In this document: one piece after another, positions 20,603 through 32,940 of the stretch
Layout: each line of letters begins with the position of its first letter
Numbering within the stretch: position 1 is the first letter of the stretch
Source: Blastobasis lacticolella
Taxonomy: Eukaryota; Arthropoda; Insecta; Lepidoptera; Blastobasidae
Assembly (NCBI GenBank): GCA_905147135.1
Contig: LR990068.1
Location: 144,001 to 208,000 of the forward strand
DNA length: 64,000 bases
Direction of reading: 5' to 3'
Notes under the pieces: generated by a model
Databases searched by the model: none
The model's input: the letters and a program-made list of their open reading frames with translations, nothing else
What the model was told of the DNA's origin: nothing
Position numbers and translations under genes: made by a program

Positions 20603-23600
20603 CTAAACGTCTACTATTACTACAAAGTGGACTTATTTTTATACTCGATGACGTAGAATAACCTACGGCACCCTCACAGTCTCTTCCTGCAACTGCGCAT
20701 TTGGGACGCATTCGCGAGAAAACCAAAGACTCTTAAATACCAGAAGTATGCACTACAAGTAAAAGAGTAATCATATAAGAGTATAACTCTTGACCTTGAG
20801 CAATCGGATATTAAGGCCAGGCCACACAGAGGCAATAATTCAATTAAAAAATGTATGATCTAATCAAGGCTTTTTATAATAAAAAACTGAGTTTAAAACC
20901 CTTTATTACTTGAATTTCACAAATTAGTGCTATTTTCTAAATAGTATGTAAGTATTTGCCGTTTTACGGTTCCTACCATTCCGTATATTAGACAAGTTAC
21001 ATAGCATAAATATTCTAGGCATAAATAGTCTCGTAGACATAATTTTTCCGAGTGTGGATCAGTTGTTAGATATTAGGTACTATACGTTGAATAAATCGCT
21101 GTTATCGACAAGGCTGCCTGTTGGTCATATTTTCTACTATTTTATGTGTGTGTTTGTTTAAATGGGGCAAATCATTGTCCTTGCGTGTCGTGGCGTCCTT
21201 TGTAATAAAAATATTCTTTCTTTCTTTCTTTCCTTCATTAATTTAAAGAAAATATTATTATTTTGGGCCTGGATTATAACAAGCGTCGCCGATGCACGTT
21301 GCGTCGGCGATATAAGGTGCGTCAATAACGCAAGTTGCGTCAACAACGCAACCTGCGTCGACAACGCAACCGGCGTCGGCAACGCACCTTGCGTTAAGCT
21401 TTCAACACAAATTTGTATGAATTTCAAATGCCCACGCCGACGCAGGTTGCGTTGCGTAAAGTCGAAGTTTGGCTAACTAAAAAAATTTTTTGTTCAAGTC
21501 TGCACGGGCAGACCAACGTTTTGTGGGTCTCCTAAACGTCTACTATCACTACAAAGTGAATTTCTTTTTGTACTCGATGACGTAGGATAACCTACGGCCC
21601 TCACAGCCTATTCCTGCAACTGCGCATTTGGGGCGCATTCGCGAGATTTGGTTGACTCTTAAATACTTGAAGTATGCACTACAAGTAAAAGAGTAATCAT
21701 TTAAGAGTATTATTCTTGTCCTCGAGCAATCGGGTATTAAAGCCCGGCAACACAGAATCAAATAAGAATTGTGGGATCTAATCAAGGCTTTTTATTAATC
21801 AGAAAACTGAGTTTGAAACCCTTCATTACTTGAATTTCACAAATTAGTGCTATTTTCTAAATAGGATGTAAGTATTAGCCGTCTAACTGTTCCTACCAGT
21901 CCGTATTCTAGACAAGTTACATTACATAAATATTCTAGGCATAAATAGTCTCGTAGACATAATTTTTCCGAGTGTGGATCAGTTGTTAGATATTAGGTAC
22001 TATACGTTGAATAAATCGCTGTTATCGACAAGGCTGCCTGTTGGTCATATTTTCTACTATTTTATGTGTGTGTTTGTTTAAATGGGGCAAATTATTGTCC
22101 TTGCGTGTCGTGGCGTCCTTTGTAATAAAAATATTCTTTCTTTCTTTCTTTCCTTCATTAATTCAAAGAAAATATTATTATTTTGGGCCTGGATTATAAC
22201 AAGCGTCGCCGATGCACGTTGCGTCGGCGATATAAGGTGCGTCAATAACGCAAGTTGCGTCAACAACGCAACCTGCGTCGACAACGCAACCGGCGTCCGC
22301 AACGCACCTTGCGTTAAGCTTTCAACACAAATTTGTATGAATTTCAAATGCCCACGCCGACGCAGGTTGCGTTGCGTAAAGTCGAAGTTTGGCTAACTAA
22401 AAAAATTTTTTGTTCAAGTCTGCACGGGCAGACCAACGTTTTGTGGGTCTCCTAAACGTCTACTATCACTACAAAGTGAATTTCTTTTTGTACTCGATGA
22501 CGTAGGATAACCTACGGCCCTCACAGCCTATTCCTGCAACTGCGCATTTGGGGCGCATTCGCGAGATTTGGTTGACTCTTAAATACTTGAAGTATGCACT
22601 ACAAGTAAAAGAGTAATCATTTAAGAGTATTATTCTTGTCCTCGAGCAATCGGGTATTAAAGCCCGGCAACACAGAATCAAATAAGAATTGTGGGATCTA
22701 ATCAAGGCTTTTTATTAATCAGAAAACTGAGTTTGAAACCCTTCATTACTTGAATTTCACAAATTAGTGCTATTTTCTAAATAGGATGTAAGTATTAGCC
22801 GTCGAACTGTTCCTACCAGTCCGTATTCTAGACAAGTTACATTACATAAATATTCTAGGCATAAATAGTCTCGTAGACATAATTTTTCCGAGTGTGGATC
22901 AGTTGTTAGATATTAGGTACTATACGTTGAATAAATCGCTGTTATCGACAAGGCTGCCTGTTGGTCATATTTTCTACTATTTTATGTGTGTGTTTGTTTA
23001 AATGGGGCAAATTATTGTCCTTGCGTGTCGTGGCGTCCTTTGTAATAAAAATATTCTTTCTTTCTTTCTTTCCTTCATTAATTCAAAGAAAATATTATTA
23101 TTTTGGGCCTGGATTATAACAAGCGTCGCCGATGCACGTTGCGTCGGCGATATAAGGTGCGTCAATAACGCAAGTTGCGTCAACAACGCAACCTGCGTCG
23201 ACAACGCAACCGGCGTCGGCAACGCACCTTGCGTTAAGCTTTCAACACAAATTTGTATGAATTTCAAATGCCCACGCCGACGCAGGTTGCGTTGCGTAAA
23301 GTCGAAGTTTGGCTAACTAAAAAAATTTTTTGTTCAAGTCTGCACGGGCAGACCAACGTTTTGTGGGTCTCCTAAACGTCTACTATCACTACAAAGTGAA
23401 TTTCTTTTTGTACTCGATGACGTAGGATAACCTACGGCCCTCACAGCCTATTCCTGCAACTGCGCATTTGGGGCGCATTCGCGAGATTTGGTTGACTCTT
23501 AAATACTTGAAGTATGCACTACAAGTAAAAGAGTAATCATTTAAGAGTATTATTCTTGTCCTCGAGCAATCGGGTATTAAAGCCCGGCAACACAGAATCA

Positions 23601-24405
23601 AATAAGAATTGTGGGATCTAATCAAGGCTTTTTATTAATCAGAAAACTGAGTTTGAAACCCTTCATTACTTGAATTTCACAAATTAGTGCTATTTTCTAA
23701 ATAGGATGTAAGTATTAGCCGTCTAACTGTTCCTACCAGTCCGTATTCTAGACAAGTTACATTACATAAATATTCTAGGCATAAATAGTCTCGTAGACAT
23801 AATTTTATCCTAGTGTGTATTAATTATTAGATAATATACGCTGTAGAAATCGATGTTAGCGACAAGGCCACCTGTTGGTCATACTTTCTACTATTTTTTG
23901 TTTGTTATTAACGTTTGTGGGTCTCCTGAACGTCTTGTATCACTACAAAGTAGATTTCTTTTTGTACTCGATGACGTAGGATAACCTACGGCGCCCTTAC
24001 AGTATATTCCTGCAATTGCGCATTAGGGGCACATTCGCAAGATTTGGTTCACTCTTAAATACTGGAAGTATGCACTACAAGTAAAAGAGTAATCATTTAA
24101 TAGCATAACTCTTGTCGCTTAAGTAATTGGTTATTATGGCCGGGTCACACAGAGGCGATAATTCAATTTAGAAATGTAGGATCTAACCAAGGCTTGTTAT
24201 TAATCAGAAAACTGAGTTTAAAACCCTATATTACTTGAATTTCACAAATTAGTGCTATCTTACGGTTCCTTCCAGTCCGTATATTATACAAGTTACATGA
24301 CATAAATATTCTAGCCATTAATAGTCTACTAGACATAATTTTTGCTAGTGTGGTTTAGTTATTAGGTACCATACGTTGAACAAATCGCTGTAAGGGACAA
24401 TTGAC
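20603..24405. repeat. R920 tandem array, right of the BEL insertion
   Basis: Units start at 'ctaaacgtctactat': A 20603-21531 (diverged), B 21532-22451, C 22452-23371, D 23372 to about 23909 (3' part replaced after about 23800) and E about 23910-24405 (diverged, partial). B, C and the first part of D are 920 bp apart and almost identical, differing by a few bases such as gtctaactg/gtcgaactg and gtcggcaac/gtccgcaac. Units contain a TTTC microsatellite, an 18-bp minisatellite and a 5' half with no coding capacity. The repeated open frames (104, 89 and 78 codons) are present in every unit only because the units are copies. Near-identical middle units with diverged outer ones suggest recent unequal exchange. 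Confidence 0.92.
21327..21398. repeat. 18-bp minisatellite nested in each R920 unit
   Basis: Four head-to-tail 18-bp units: AACGCAAGTTGCGTCAAC, AACGCAACCTGCGTCGAC, AACGCAACCGGCGTCGGC and AACGCACCTTGCGTTAAG. The first unit and its neighbours are partly self-complementary (TTGCG against CGCAA). The same block recurs at +920 and +1840. The 18-bp length keeps both strands open, producing apparent six-residue repeats such as CVNNAT. Confidence 0.85.
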
Positions 24406-26235
24406 ATCACAAATTAATTCCAGCCAAATTAATTATTTGAATCCATATATGAATTATGTATATAATACAAAAACCATTTTCGAAGATAAGGTGTATGAGG
24501 ATCAAACCCACGCCTTGATACCTACCACCGTCTTTTTGATCTCTCGAACCTACATACCGTGAATCGGCAGTGCTTGCTTTTGCAAAAAGGAGAGTTATGA
24601 TTTTGACCGGTATCAATGTTTATTTGATGCCTCATAACTTCTAAACTAAGAGGGTATCTACTTACTTATCGTTAGAAGCGTCTTCACTGTTCACAGGTTG
24701 GCCTATATGACTTTACAATAAATTTAATATTATGCCCTCTAAAGGACATAGTCACGAAAAAACAGAAAAGGATAGGTATCCATAAACCTCTATTTACAAG
24801 ATATGAGTATTAAAATTCTATACAATGAATACTAAATCCGACCTTGTTAATATCAAAATATTTTCGTACACCGATATTGCTCTATTTGCCAATAATTTTA
24901 AATTCGTCTGTAATGGCATATTGTTTTAACGTAAAGTTTTTCAATTATTGCAAATTCACACTATTACGATACATATTTTTGTCGTAATTTCAAAAAATGA
25001 TTCCCGATCGCCGCGACCACGAACGTTTACTTACCGATGAACAATAATCCAGGTGTATTTCCATACTTTGCGCTTTCATATAAATTACACCGTCTTTTAA
25101 ATGATTTGATTTAAATTTTAGTTGGAAATTATAAAATGTACACAGATATTTCAAAAGAAACGTCAGGTCGTTGTTAGCTTTAGCAACATGTCGAACGTTA
25201 AAAACATTGCACGCGTCATTTTCTTAGAGCTGATTTGAATAGAAGAAAAAACGGGATAGCAAGATTCATAGTCATTGTAGAGTGAGCGAACAGGGAATAT
25301 TTGTGATTTGTGTTTAGTCTGTTATGTCTGTGGCTATCATAAAGTGTTATATCCAAAGAGTTATATACCTCGTATAGTAACTCTATGGGCTATCCATAAT
25401 AGAGCCTAACCTTACACGGGCGTAGGCGATGCGGTCGCGTACTATTGGACTGAATACGACCGCGGACAGACCATTATCATTCAAAAGACACCCACTGCTT
25501 AGCATTTGCCTCCCTCAGAAATCTTAACAAAATCTTGTCCTGTGCAAGAGTCCCTTGTAGATATTTCGTTAATACAAAATACACTTTCCCTTCCGCAAAT
25601 GGCATTATTCCATGTACCCTTTTTCTCCTTTACCTGCATTTTTTATTTCCCACTTAATTTCCAAGCCAAGCCAAGGTCTGTCGTGTTGACGGACGTGTAG
25701 TGAGAGTATTACATAGAAATCTTTGGTTGAGAGGTATTTTTTTATGGGCACCATTACTTTCCATTATTACAACTCCTATGTAGCCAGGATATACAGGTCG
25801 TGTGAAAATAACTATTGCATGAGTTACATTTAAAACTAGATCCCGAGTCGACGACATGCTCCTGGCACTTTGCGCAGTTCATATTACACGCAATATAGTC
25901 ACTCCCGTAAAAGTAGGTACTGACCGTAGCCGCGTTATGTGTCTCCTCTGCACTGCTAAGTCACTTGTAGCGGTGCGGGCGCACAATAGCTCAGCGTGAT
26001 GTACAGGAATCTCGCGATTATGCAGAGCGCGCAGCCGTGTAACTCGCCTACGCGTGAGCGCCACTCGCCGTTCACGCGATCGTAACTTGGCTTTGTAAAC
26101 AACAATTGCTTTTTACTTTTTGTCAATAATGCACAGTTATTACATAAACATTATTTGTCAGCTGGCGTTGCGCAAAGTATATCGAAGAAAAACTAAGAAT
26201 AAACAACTATTTAACAAAAATATTTACGGAGCTTA
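24406..26235. other. Unassigned 1.8-kb region with a CpG-rich patch
   Basis: No domain-bearing frame and no second copy in the window. At 25880-26090 the sequence becomes CpG-rich (many CGCG/GCGC words) amid AT-rich DNA, and a basic minus-strand frame (25879-26064) there reflects composition. It could be an old element terminus or a promoter-like patch; I have no positive evidence for either. Confidence 0.4.
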
Positions 26236-26640
26236 ACAACAACGATGTTGTCGGTAGGACTGGTTCGTCAAAGCTGATGGGTAGGAAAGTTCCAAAGCCA
26301 GGGCACTATGATTAAGTATTCTGTGATATGTGGAGTTCCGCAGGGGTCGATACCGTTGACCGCTCCTGTGTAACATTGGCTACGACTAGGTTCTGCGGGG
26401 TATCCTCTTGCCGAGAACCCTCATTCTCTGCTACGCAGACGACACGATAGTTATAGTACGAGGAAGTAGTTTCCGAGAGGTTACGCAAATAGCTACGGTG
26501 GGTATTATATTAGTGGTTGACCGCATTAAAATGCTGAGTGTTAAGGTTGCAATACACAAAATTGAAGCCCTGTTGTTGCAAAGGTCCCCCTACTGAAGTG
26601 ATTACGCATAAGGAGGCTGCTGAGCGGATAAGGGAAGAAG
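26236..26640 (+). pseudogene. R1-like LINE reverse transcriptase fragment
   Basis: At about 26333 the plus strand reads CGVPQGSI, and from 26408 ILCYADDTIVIVRGSSFREV, followed by a region with MLSVKVAIHKIEALLL. This combination of GVPQGS and CYADDT with a following KTEA-like block is characteristic of the R1/TRAS group. Between them the frame is lost and about 30 codons are scrambled. Both ends are missing. It lies just beside, and on the opposite strand to, the RTE remnant. Confidence 0.7.
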
Positions 26641-26834
26641 ACGCTTCCTCTGATTTAATTAGACGTAGGCGCACGGGGTCAAGGAGAAGGCGATACAATC
26701 GTCTCCTTCCTCCATCCTAGTCCGGATGTATCCTAGCTGTCCTGGTGTATACGGATGTCTCCAGTACTTGCTGATAGACCCAGTATTGGCTTGGCCAGCT
26801 TGGGTATCCGCCAAAACATTACAGTGCAAACTAT

Positions 26835-29165
26835 CTGTGAGCGGCCACCTTTTAGTTCCGTAAGTCATCACAGGCAACACACATTGGTCAAAGATCTTCG
26901 TCTTGAGACACTGCGATAATTGTGACGAAAATATATGGCGTAGCTTCCCGTACGCTGCTCAACCGAGTTGCATTCGTCGATTGACCTCTTTCTCGACATT
27001 GGACCTACCTAGCTGGACTATTTGTCCTAGGTATGTATAGTCGTCAACAACTTCAAGTGGAGTGCCTCCAACTGTCACTGGAGTATGGACATTTGACATA
27101 ATTTTCATCTAGTCCATGTCTTCCAGGGTTTCAGCCATGACTAGGATATCGTCATCAAATCTTAGGTAAGTGAGGTACTCGCCGTTAATGTTGATGCAAA
27201 GTACGTCCTATTCCAGAAGCCTAAAGATATCCTCCAGTGCAGCGATAAACAATTTCGGTGATATGACATCACCTTGTCAGCGAGGTATTTGCTGCAGCTG
27301 AGTAGGCTCTGTGGTCTTGTCCTGGAGACGAACTGACAAAGCATCGTTTTCGTACATACACTTCAGCGCTTCGATGTATCGGTAGTCAATTTGGCACCGC
27401 TGTAGAGACTGGAGCACCGCCCAAGTTTCAATCGAATCGAAAGCTTTCGCACAGTCCACAAACGCCAAGCATAATGGCCAGTTATACTCTTCGGTCTTCT
27501 GTATAACCTGCATGTCTGTGTTCTATGGTACTAAAACCTTATTGGAATCCGGATTGTTCGGGAAGCTGAAAGTCATCAAACCTGCGAGCGAGACGTTTCG
27601 TTATGACTCTCGAAAACATACTGACACATACATACGCATGGGTCAGCAGCGATATTGGTCTGAAGTTCCTTAAGAGAGCCTTATCACCATTCTTGAAGAA
27701 CAATATAACCATGCTTCTGTGCCATGCTTCTGGCGTTTTTCTCTCCAGGATGACGGGATTCAACAGGTTCTGAAGGGTCCTTAGCACAGGTTTGCCACCA
27801 GCTTTCAGAAGCTCAGCCGTTATTCCATCAGTACCCGATGCCTTGTTGTTCTTAAGCTGATTGAGAGCCATACTAATCTCGTAATAGCTGATGTCCGGGA
27901 TATCTTCAGTGTAGTGTCGGGTCAACTTGTCTCTGGGATCTTTTGCCATACTGGTAAAAGGTGCCCGTGTTGTCGTGTCTAACTGTTCATAGAACATCTC
28001 GACTTCCCGCAAACCTCGGACTTGGTCGAAACAACTCTGCGGTCATCCGTTTTCAGTCTCGTCAACTGGCTCTGTCCGATCGACAGATCTCTCGCAAAGA
28101 CTTTAGAGCCTTTGTTCCGCTTGATCGCCGCCTCAATATTGGTAGTATTGAAGCGGTGTATGTCGCGAGTCAGAGACTTGGAGATCTGTCGATTAAGACG
28201 CCTTAATTGAGAGACATCTTCAGTGTATTGCATAGTCATTCCGCGTCTTTCTTCCAAGATTTTGAGGGTATCGTCAAAGATTTTGTTTGTCGGTTTTGTA
28301 CGGCAGGCTTTATAAAACTTTGACCCAACCATATAGACAGTTTCCACGAACCTGTTATTGTAGTCGTCCACGTTGACGCACTCTCCTAGGCATTCGAAGC
28401 GATTTTGTAATTCGAGTTGAAAGCTCTCGGGGTTTTGGATTGGGATGGTTATAGGCCGGAGCGTGGACCTCATATATCTCGATCTTCCAGCTGTAAATTA
28501 TTATTCAATGTACCTCTTATCAAGCGGTGATCACTGCCAATTTTAACGCTGTTTTTCACCTAGACATCATTGTATATATGCCGTTTCGGATTTTAGATGA
28601 AGTCAATCTCATTTTTTGTGACACCATCGGGACTAACCCAAATCCATCTGCGATGATCCGGCTTCCAGAAAAATGAGTTCATCATAAGGAGTCCTTCCTT
28701 CTTCATAAAGCCGGTCAGAATCTGGCCACGGTTCCGACTTCCAACACCAAATTGCCCCACTCTCAACTCGTCTCCGCTTCGTTTGCCCAGCTTCGCGTTG
28801 AAATCCCCCATGAAAACGATATTATGTATCTTGGAGGTAAGTCTGGCTGTAGAAATATCCTCATACATAGCCCCTACGTCATCATCGGAGTGAGCCGAAG
28901 CCGGTGGGTAGACCTGTATGACCTTCAACGAATACCGCTTGGTAATTCTGAGTATAGGGTTTGCTGATGTTGTTCACGAGGGATTTGTCACTATTCCGGA
29001 AGTAAAACATATTTCCCTACTTCAGGATTATCGAGTCCTCTCCCTTTCTTTGAACTTCAGATAACCCTATGATGTACCAATGTAATTTGCCTACTACTTC
29101 CTCCAGCTCCGCAGTATCTGGGCATTGTATGCAGCCAGGGCCAGTGGTCGTGCTTTGTGGTACAG
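26835..29165 (-). pseudogene. RTE-type LINE, nearly full span but heavily broken
   Basis: Reading leftward on the minus strand: AP-endonuclease (about 29160-28593, with VFMGDFNAKLG and a terminal NEIDFI), linker (28473-27979), RT fingers (28012-27539, with NNKASGTDGITAELLK and LRNFRPISLL), palm motif A (27513-27277, FVDCAKAFDS) and the C-terminal segment (27344-26835, the same region as 7253-6987). Every junction is a frame change, so at least four lesions exist. The GVRQGD and FADD section is badly decayed (around 27260-27120). The copy at 6838-7760 is a shorter relative. Confidence 0.85.
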
Positions 29166-30104
29166 AATAATCAAAATGGAGCATATAATCAATTGAACAT
29201 TTTTTATTTAAGTTTGCTTGTTATTGAGTCAAAAATTATGGATTTCTGTTCATATTCCAATGAAGCCATCTCAAGCATTAGCGTCAGTAACACAGTAACA
29301 CTATGTAAGGCCTCTGTTATTACAGATTATAAATAACAAGGATAGTCAACAATTTCCTAGCTTCCATCTTTTGCCATGATTTGAAAGTCGTCATTGGAAA
29401 GATGCTGAAGAATCGGCGGTGCAGTGAATAACTGGCGTTGCGGAATTCCCTGTCACACAATAATTTATGTGTAATCTTCAACAGAGAAGTTAATTTTTAT
29501 AGTTTAAATATTCTGATTTTAGTGCTACTTTCAGTTTTTCTAGCTTTCACTATTATGAAGTTAAATCTTTGGTAGCAGATCGCATCGATAAACATTATCT
29601 GTCACAGAGCTTAGCTACTTTGTTAGTTGGCTTTGCTTAATGTTTTCTTAAAGTCGGTGGTGTCTCTCTCGAGGTCGTTTATGTCGGGGATGCCTTTGGT
29701 ATCGAACATATTTCTAAAGAAGTTTCACGCACTAATCACAATTTGCAGAAACAGAATCGGTCTCTTAAGAGGCTTCAATTTGCTTATGCTGTCTTTTTAT
29801 CAATCAAGTCCTTTATTTTTAATCAATACTATTCATTACCATTTTCCTAACATTAAACTTCTTGCATTGATGAGAACTTCCTTAGGTTTCAAGCTCAAAT
29901 ACAAACATTCAAGTAATACAAACATACAAGATTCATATGAAGTACACTTAAGAAGTCTAAAAGCTTCTTAGATTCTTAGTTTTTGAAACTAGACATAATT
30001 TCGTTAGCTTATGCGGTATCTTTTTAAATTAAGGAAGGAATCCATCCACTTTTCGTGGTTAAACGATTTCGGGAATTAGATAATTTGGCCATATTTTCGA
30101 CTAG
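29166..30104. other. Spacer, no feature seen
   Basis: AT-rich sequence without terminal repeats, coding domains or copies elsewhere in the window. The plus-strand frame at 29627-29971 is open by chance as far as I can tell. Confidence 0.5.
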
Positions 30105-30345
30105 CATTTTTGCCCGCATCTTCGTCTGCGTAAAATTAGATTAGATCGTTCTGGACTCGTTCCCGTGGCAACCACGTTGAATCTTGGTGAGAACTATAGC
30201 CTATGTAACCCCCTGATAAGCAGTGCAGCTTTCTATAGGAAAAAGAATTTTTAAATCGTAGTAAGTAGTAATTTTTGAGCTTATCAATACAAACAAACAA
30301 TAAAATCATTTCTCTTTATTATATTAGTATAGATTAGAATGGAGG
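30105..30345. repeat. SINE-like dispersed element
   Basis: Runs from 'gcccgcatcttcgtctgcg' through 'tatagcctatgtaa' to an end with 'caaacaaacaataaa...tatattagtatagatta'. This layout (GCCCGC-rich head, AGCCTATGT core, ending in TATTAGTATAGA) is one I associate with abundant short elements of moths and butterflies; from memory only. Confidence 0.5.
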
Positions 30346-30546
30346 CTTTGGTCCAAATATTGTTGATATTTCCTGAAACAGTCCCATATAAGTATTACTG
30401 AATTGGATATATTCTTTATATTATCGGTACTTCCATTTCAGGTCGTTCTTGACTAATAACCGATCGTCTACTTCTTAGTATGTTCTCAATATAGCGGAAG
30501 TGCCTCACGACGTCTCGAACTTATTATTCAAATAAAGTCACAAAAT

Positions 30547-30585
30547 CTACTTTTACACTGTATCGCAACTACAGTGTAAAAGTAG
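30547..30585. repeat. Perfect 16-bp hairpin
   Basis: CTACTTTTACACTGTA at 30547-30562 is followed by a 7-base spacer (tcgcaac) and its exact reverse complement at 30570-30585. It stands alone in AT-rich spacer DNA. Confidence 0.85.
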
Positions 30586-31165
30586 TACTTTAAATTCGTA
30601 AAATTACTTTGGATTCGAAAAAACACTAGCGAATAAAGTCCACAAGCCACAAAGTCCTCGAAACAAGTTGAATTTGCAAGTACCAATCTGCAAATAATTT
30701 GCAGAATTTGCAGCAAATTCGAGGTCACCGATAACGTATTGTTGCATAAAAATCTAAATATTGTGTTTGTATTACACCTTAATAAAATAATAAGTAAATA
30801 TTTTTCATATTTACGTTTAAAATAGAATAGCGAAATATTACCTTAAATTTGTAAATTATTCAAAACTTTGGCAATCTGTAGAACTCTAAAGGTACCGTTT
30901 TATTTGGTTTATAAAGTTAAATTTAAGTAATCTACGAATAATTATGCAACTTTTGACAAGTCTTGAGTTAAGAAAAACAATAAAGAGATATAATATAAAG
31001 CTCAAATCTGGAGTAGCGAAATATCATAATTTTTCAGAACTTCAAAGATCGATAGAACCCTAAAGATCAAATTTTATTTTATTACTTTTATTATTATGGT
31101 AATCTGGTATCAATTACGTAAATTTTAAGAGGTCTTGCTTTAAGAAAATCCAAGAAAAAAAATCT

Positions 31166-31322
31166 AGGGACACCCTACTATGCGCTGGCCAAGGGACTGG
31201 CCCACCGCGTCCAATCCATCGATCCGGAAAATGATCGTTCAAATTACTTCAAATAATCACGGACACGATGTTCAAAATGTGCCAGTGCCCCATCGTGCTG
31301 ATAATTGCTTGAAATTGTTGTA
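31166..31322 (-). pseudogene. Tc1/mariner-superfamily transposase fragment, 3' half
   Basis: On the minus strand near 31320 the sequence encodes, across frameshifts, QHDGALAHFEHRVRDYL and a WIGRGGP-like segment. This is the HDG.PAHF...R..L block that holds the second catalytic Asp in Tc1/mariner-superfamily transposases. It ends at 31166-31180 in TAGGGTGTCCC, which resembles the element terminus seen at 59972. Its missing N-terminal neighbour is at 36890-37085, beyond the gypsy/Harbinger nest. Confidence 0.55.
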
Positions 31323-31536
31323 GTTATTTTTGTTATAGACATTTAATCTTAAATAATGAATTTCTTATTTGTATTTTTGACATATGATTGTGTAATTTAC
31401 CAATATTGACATATATTTCATTTATTATTTTAAGTAATATTTTACCTCCTGGGTAATTTATTAATTAGAGGAAATTCTTATCTATATTTTATATAAAACT
31501 TCGGATTATTAATTTATTTTTTGACATTTCACATTT

Positions 31537-31881
31537 TTAAATAAGTTTTACAATTATGTAATTTTTTACAATATTGTATTCATTTTGACGATCTCTTTTA
31601 TATATATATGGTGATAAATGTAATATAATTATGTAAACTGTAGAGCTGTGTATTAGCTTTTTCTCTGAGATTTCTATGGAACTAACTATCTCGTCTAGTC
31701 GTTCTAGAAAATCTACTGGGTCTCCTGTGGTGTCAAACGTCATCTCACATTCGGCTAGTATCCGGTTCAATACGTTGATTTCTGACATTGTTGGCGTTTG
31801 TAATTCGCGGGATTCTTCGAATTCTTGATCTTCTTGTAATTGTTTCGCGGCGGGTAAGTTTCTTTTTGCGGTTTTTGACAT
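31537..31881 (-). pseudogene. Ty3/gypsy gag N-terminal piece
   Basis: A minus-strand frame beginning MSKTAKRNLPAAKQLQ about 400 bp after a primer-binding site and LTR, exactly where a gypsy gag would start. A segment with PVDFLERLDEI resembles gag N-terminal regions. After about residue 80 (near 31640) the sequence turns into low-complexity AT-rich DNA, so the rest of the element is deleted. Confidence 0.5.
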
Positions 31882-32287
31882 AACAATGTATTAACTTAAT
31901 TAATTAATATTATCTAGTAACTTTTCGCTATGCTTTATTTCAGACCGTTCCGGTACTGTGAAATAAAATACAACCGGGTTTATTATATGTTAGCTATTCG
32001 GTTATTTCATACGGATTGGAACCAGGATGGTAGGCAATATCGGCAATTACTTCGGACGGCTTAACGGTATTTATCTCGGACGGTAATAATCGGTATTTTA
32101 ACTGTGTTTGCCTACTCCTATAGTCCCTACTATTCGGAAATTTTATTAAATAACCTTCTATTTTAAGCGGTGTAAGATCCCCTTTCTTTTTATATGACTG
32201 GCGTGTGTCTGGACACCGCGGTCTAGTTTTGCCTCGAGTTTCGCTTGTGCAATAACATGCTCGTTAGTCGAAAGTGAAAATCTAGAC

Positions 32288-32305
32288 TTTTACGTTGGGC
32301 GCCAA
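32288..32305 (-). other. Primer-binding site of the gypsy-type element
   Basis: On the minus strand TGGCGCCCAACGTAAAAG follows the LTR end after two bases. TGGCGCCCAAC is the well-known start of the primer sites of gypsy-type elements (tRNA-Lys in the standard description). Confidence 0.75.
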
Positions 32306-32940
32306 TTGTGACGGGGTGGCGACTCGGAGGGAGCTGGCCACTGTCGCCACGGGTCTGTTTAAACCCCAGATGGGTTGCTATCTTTGGGAATGAGGGGTCT
32401 TACTCAGTGAAAATAACGATAGGATTGATTTACAACTTACGTTTATTAACTTACTAACATATTAACATATGGCAACTAGCTTAAGCCACTTATGCCCGTT
32501 TTCACCAACCAGTCCTAAAGTATCCCCTTACTAAGGCGTCCTTATCGTAAGGTATTCCCTAAACCGTTCCTTATCTTAAATTCATTTTCACCACCTTATG
32601 GAGCACCTCTCTAGGTGACACTTACCTAAATGACATAAATAGTGATTTCAAAAACCGTAATTATGCCGGTAAAATATTCTTGACATGATTTAACACACTT
32701 TTTACTTAAAATATTATTCAATAATATTAAAACACACAACAACAAAACTAAAATTAGTAATTCTGATATTAAAAATGTCGATTGTGTAAATTTACGGGGG
32801 AAAATGTATAACATGGCTGTATGAGCGTGGTATCTACGTATTTGTAAAAAAAAAAAGTGTATTGACATTTCTTTGTGGTGATAATCTTTTCGCGCTGTTT
32901 GCTTTGTGTATCTATTTTATTTGCTAATTTACGAGTAATA

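Noticed and set aside
21327..21398. Possible CRISPR-like or small-RNA array
   Set aside because: The repeats are contiguous 18-bp units without unique spacers, in eukaryotic DNA.
21158..23625. Triplicated open frames of 104, 89 and 78 codons in the R920 units
   Set aside because: They exist on both strands over the same bases, carry no domain and recur only because the DNA unit is repeated; the 18-bp minisatellite keeps the frames open.
24480..24600. tRNA-like B-box ('ggatcaaaccc') suggesting a tRNA gene or tRNA-derived SINE
   Set aside because: No A-box at the right distance and no cloverleaf could be drawn.
27961..28210. Plus-strand frames at 27961-28210
   Set aside because: Antisense to the RTE linker region; no independent evidence.
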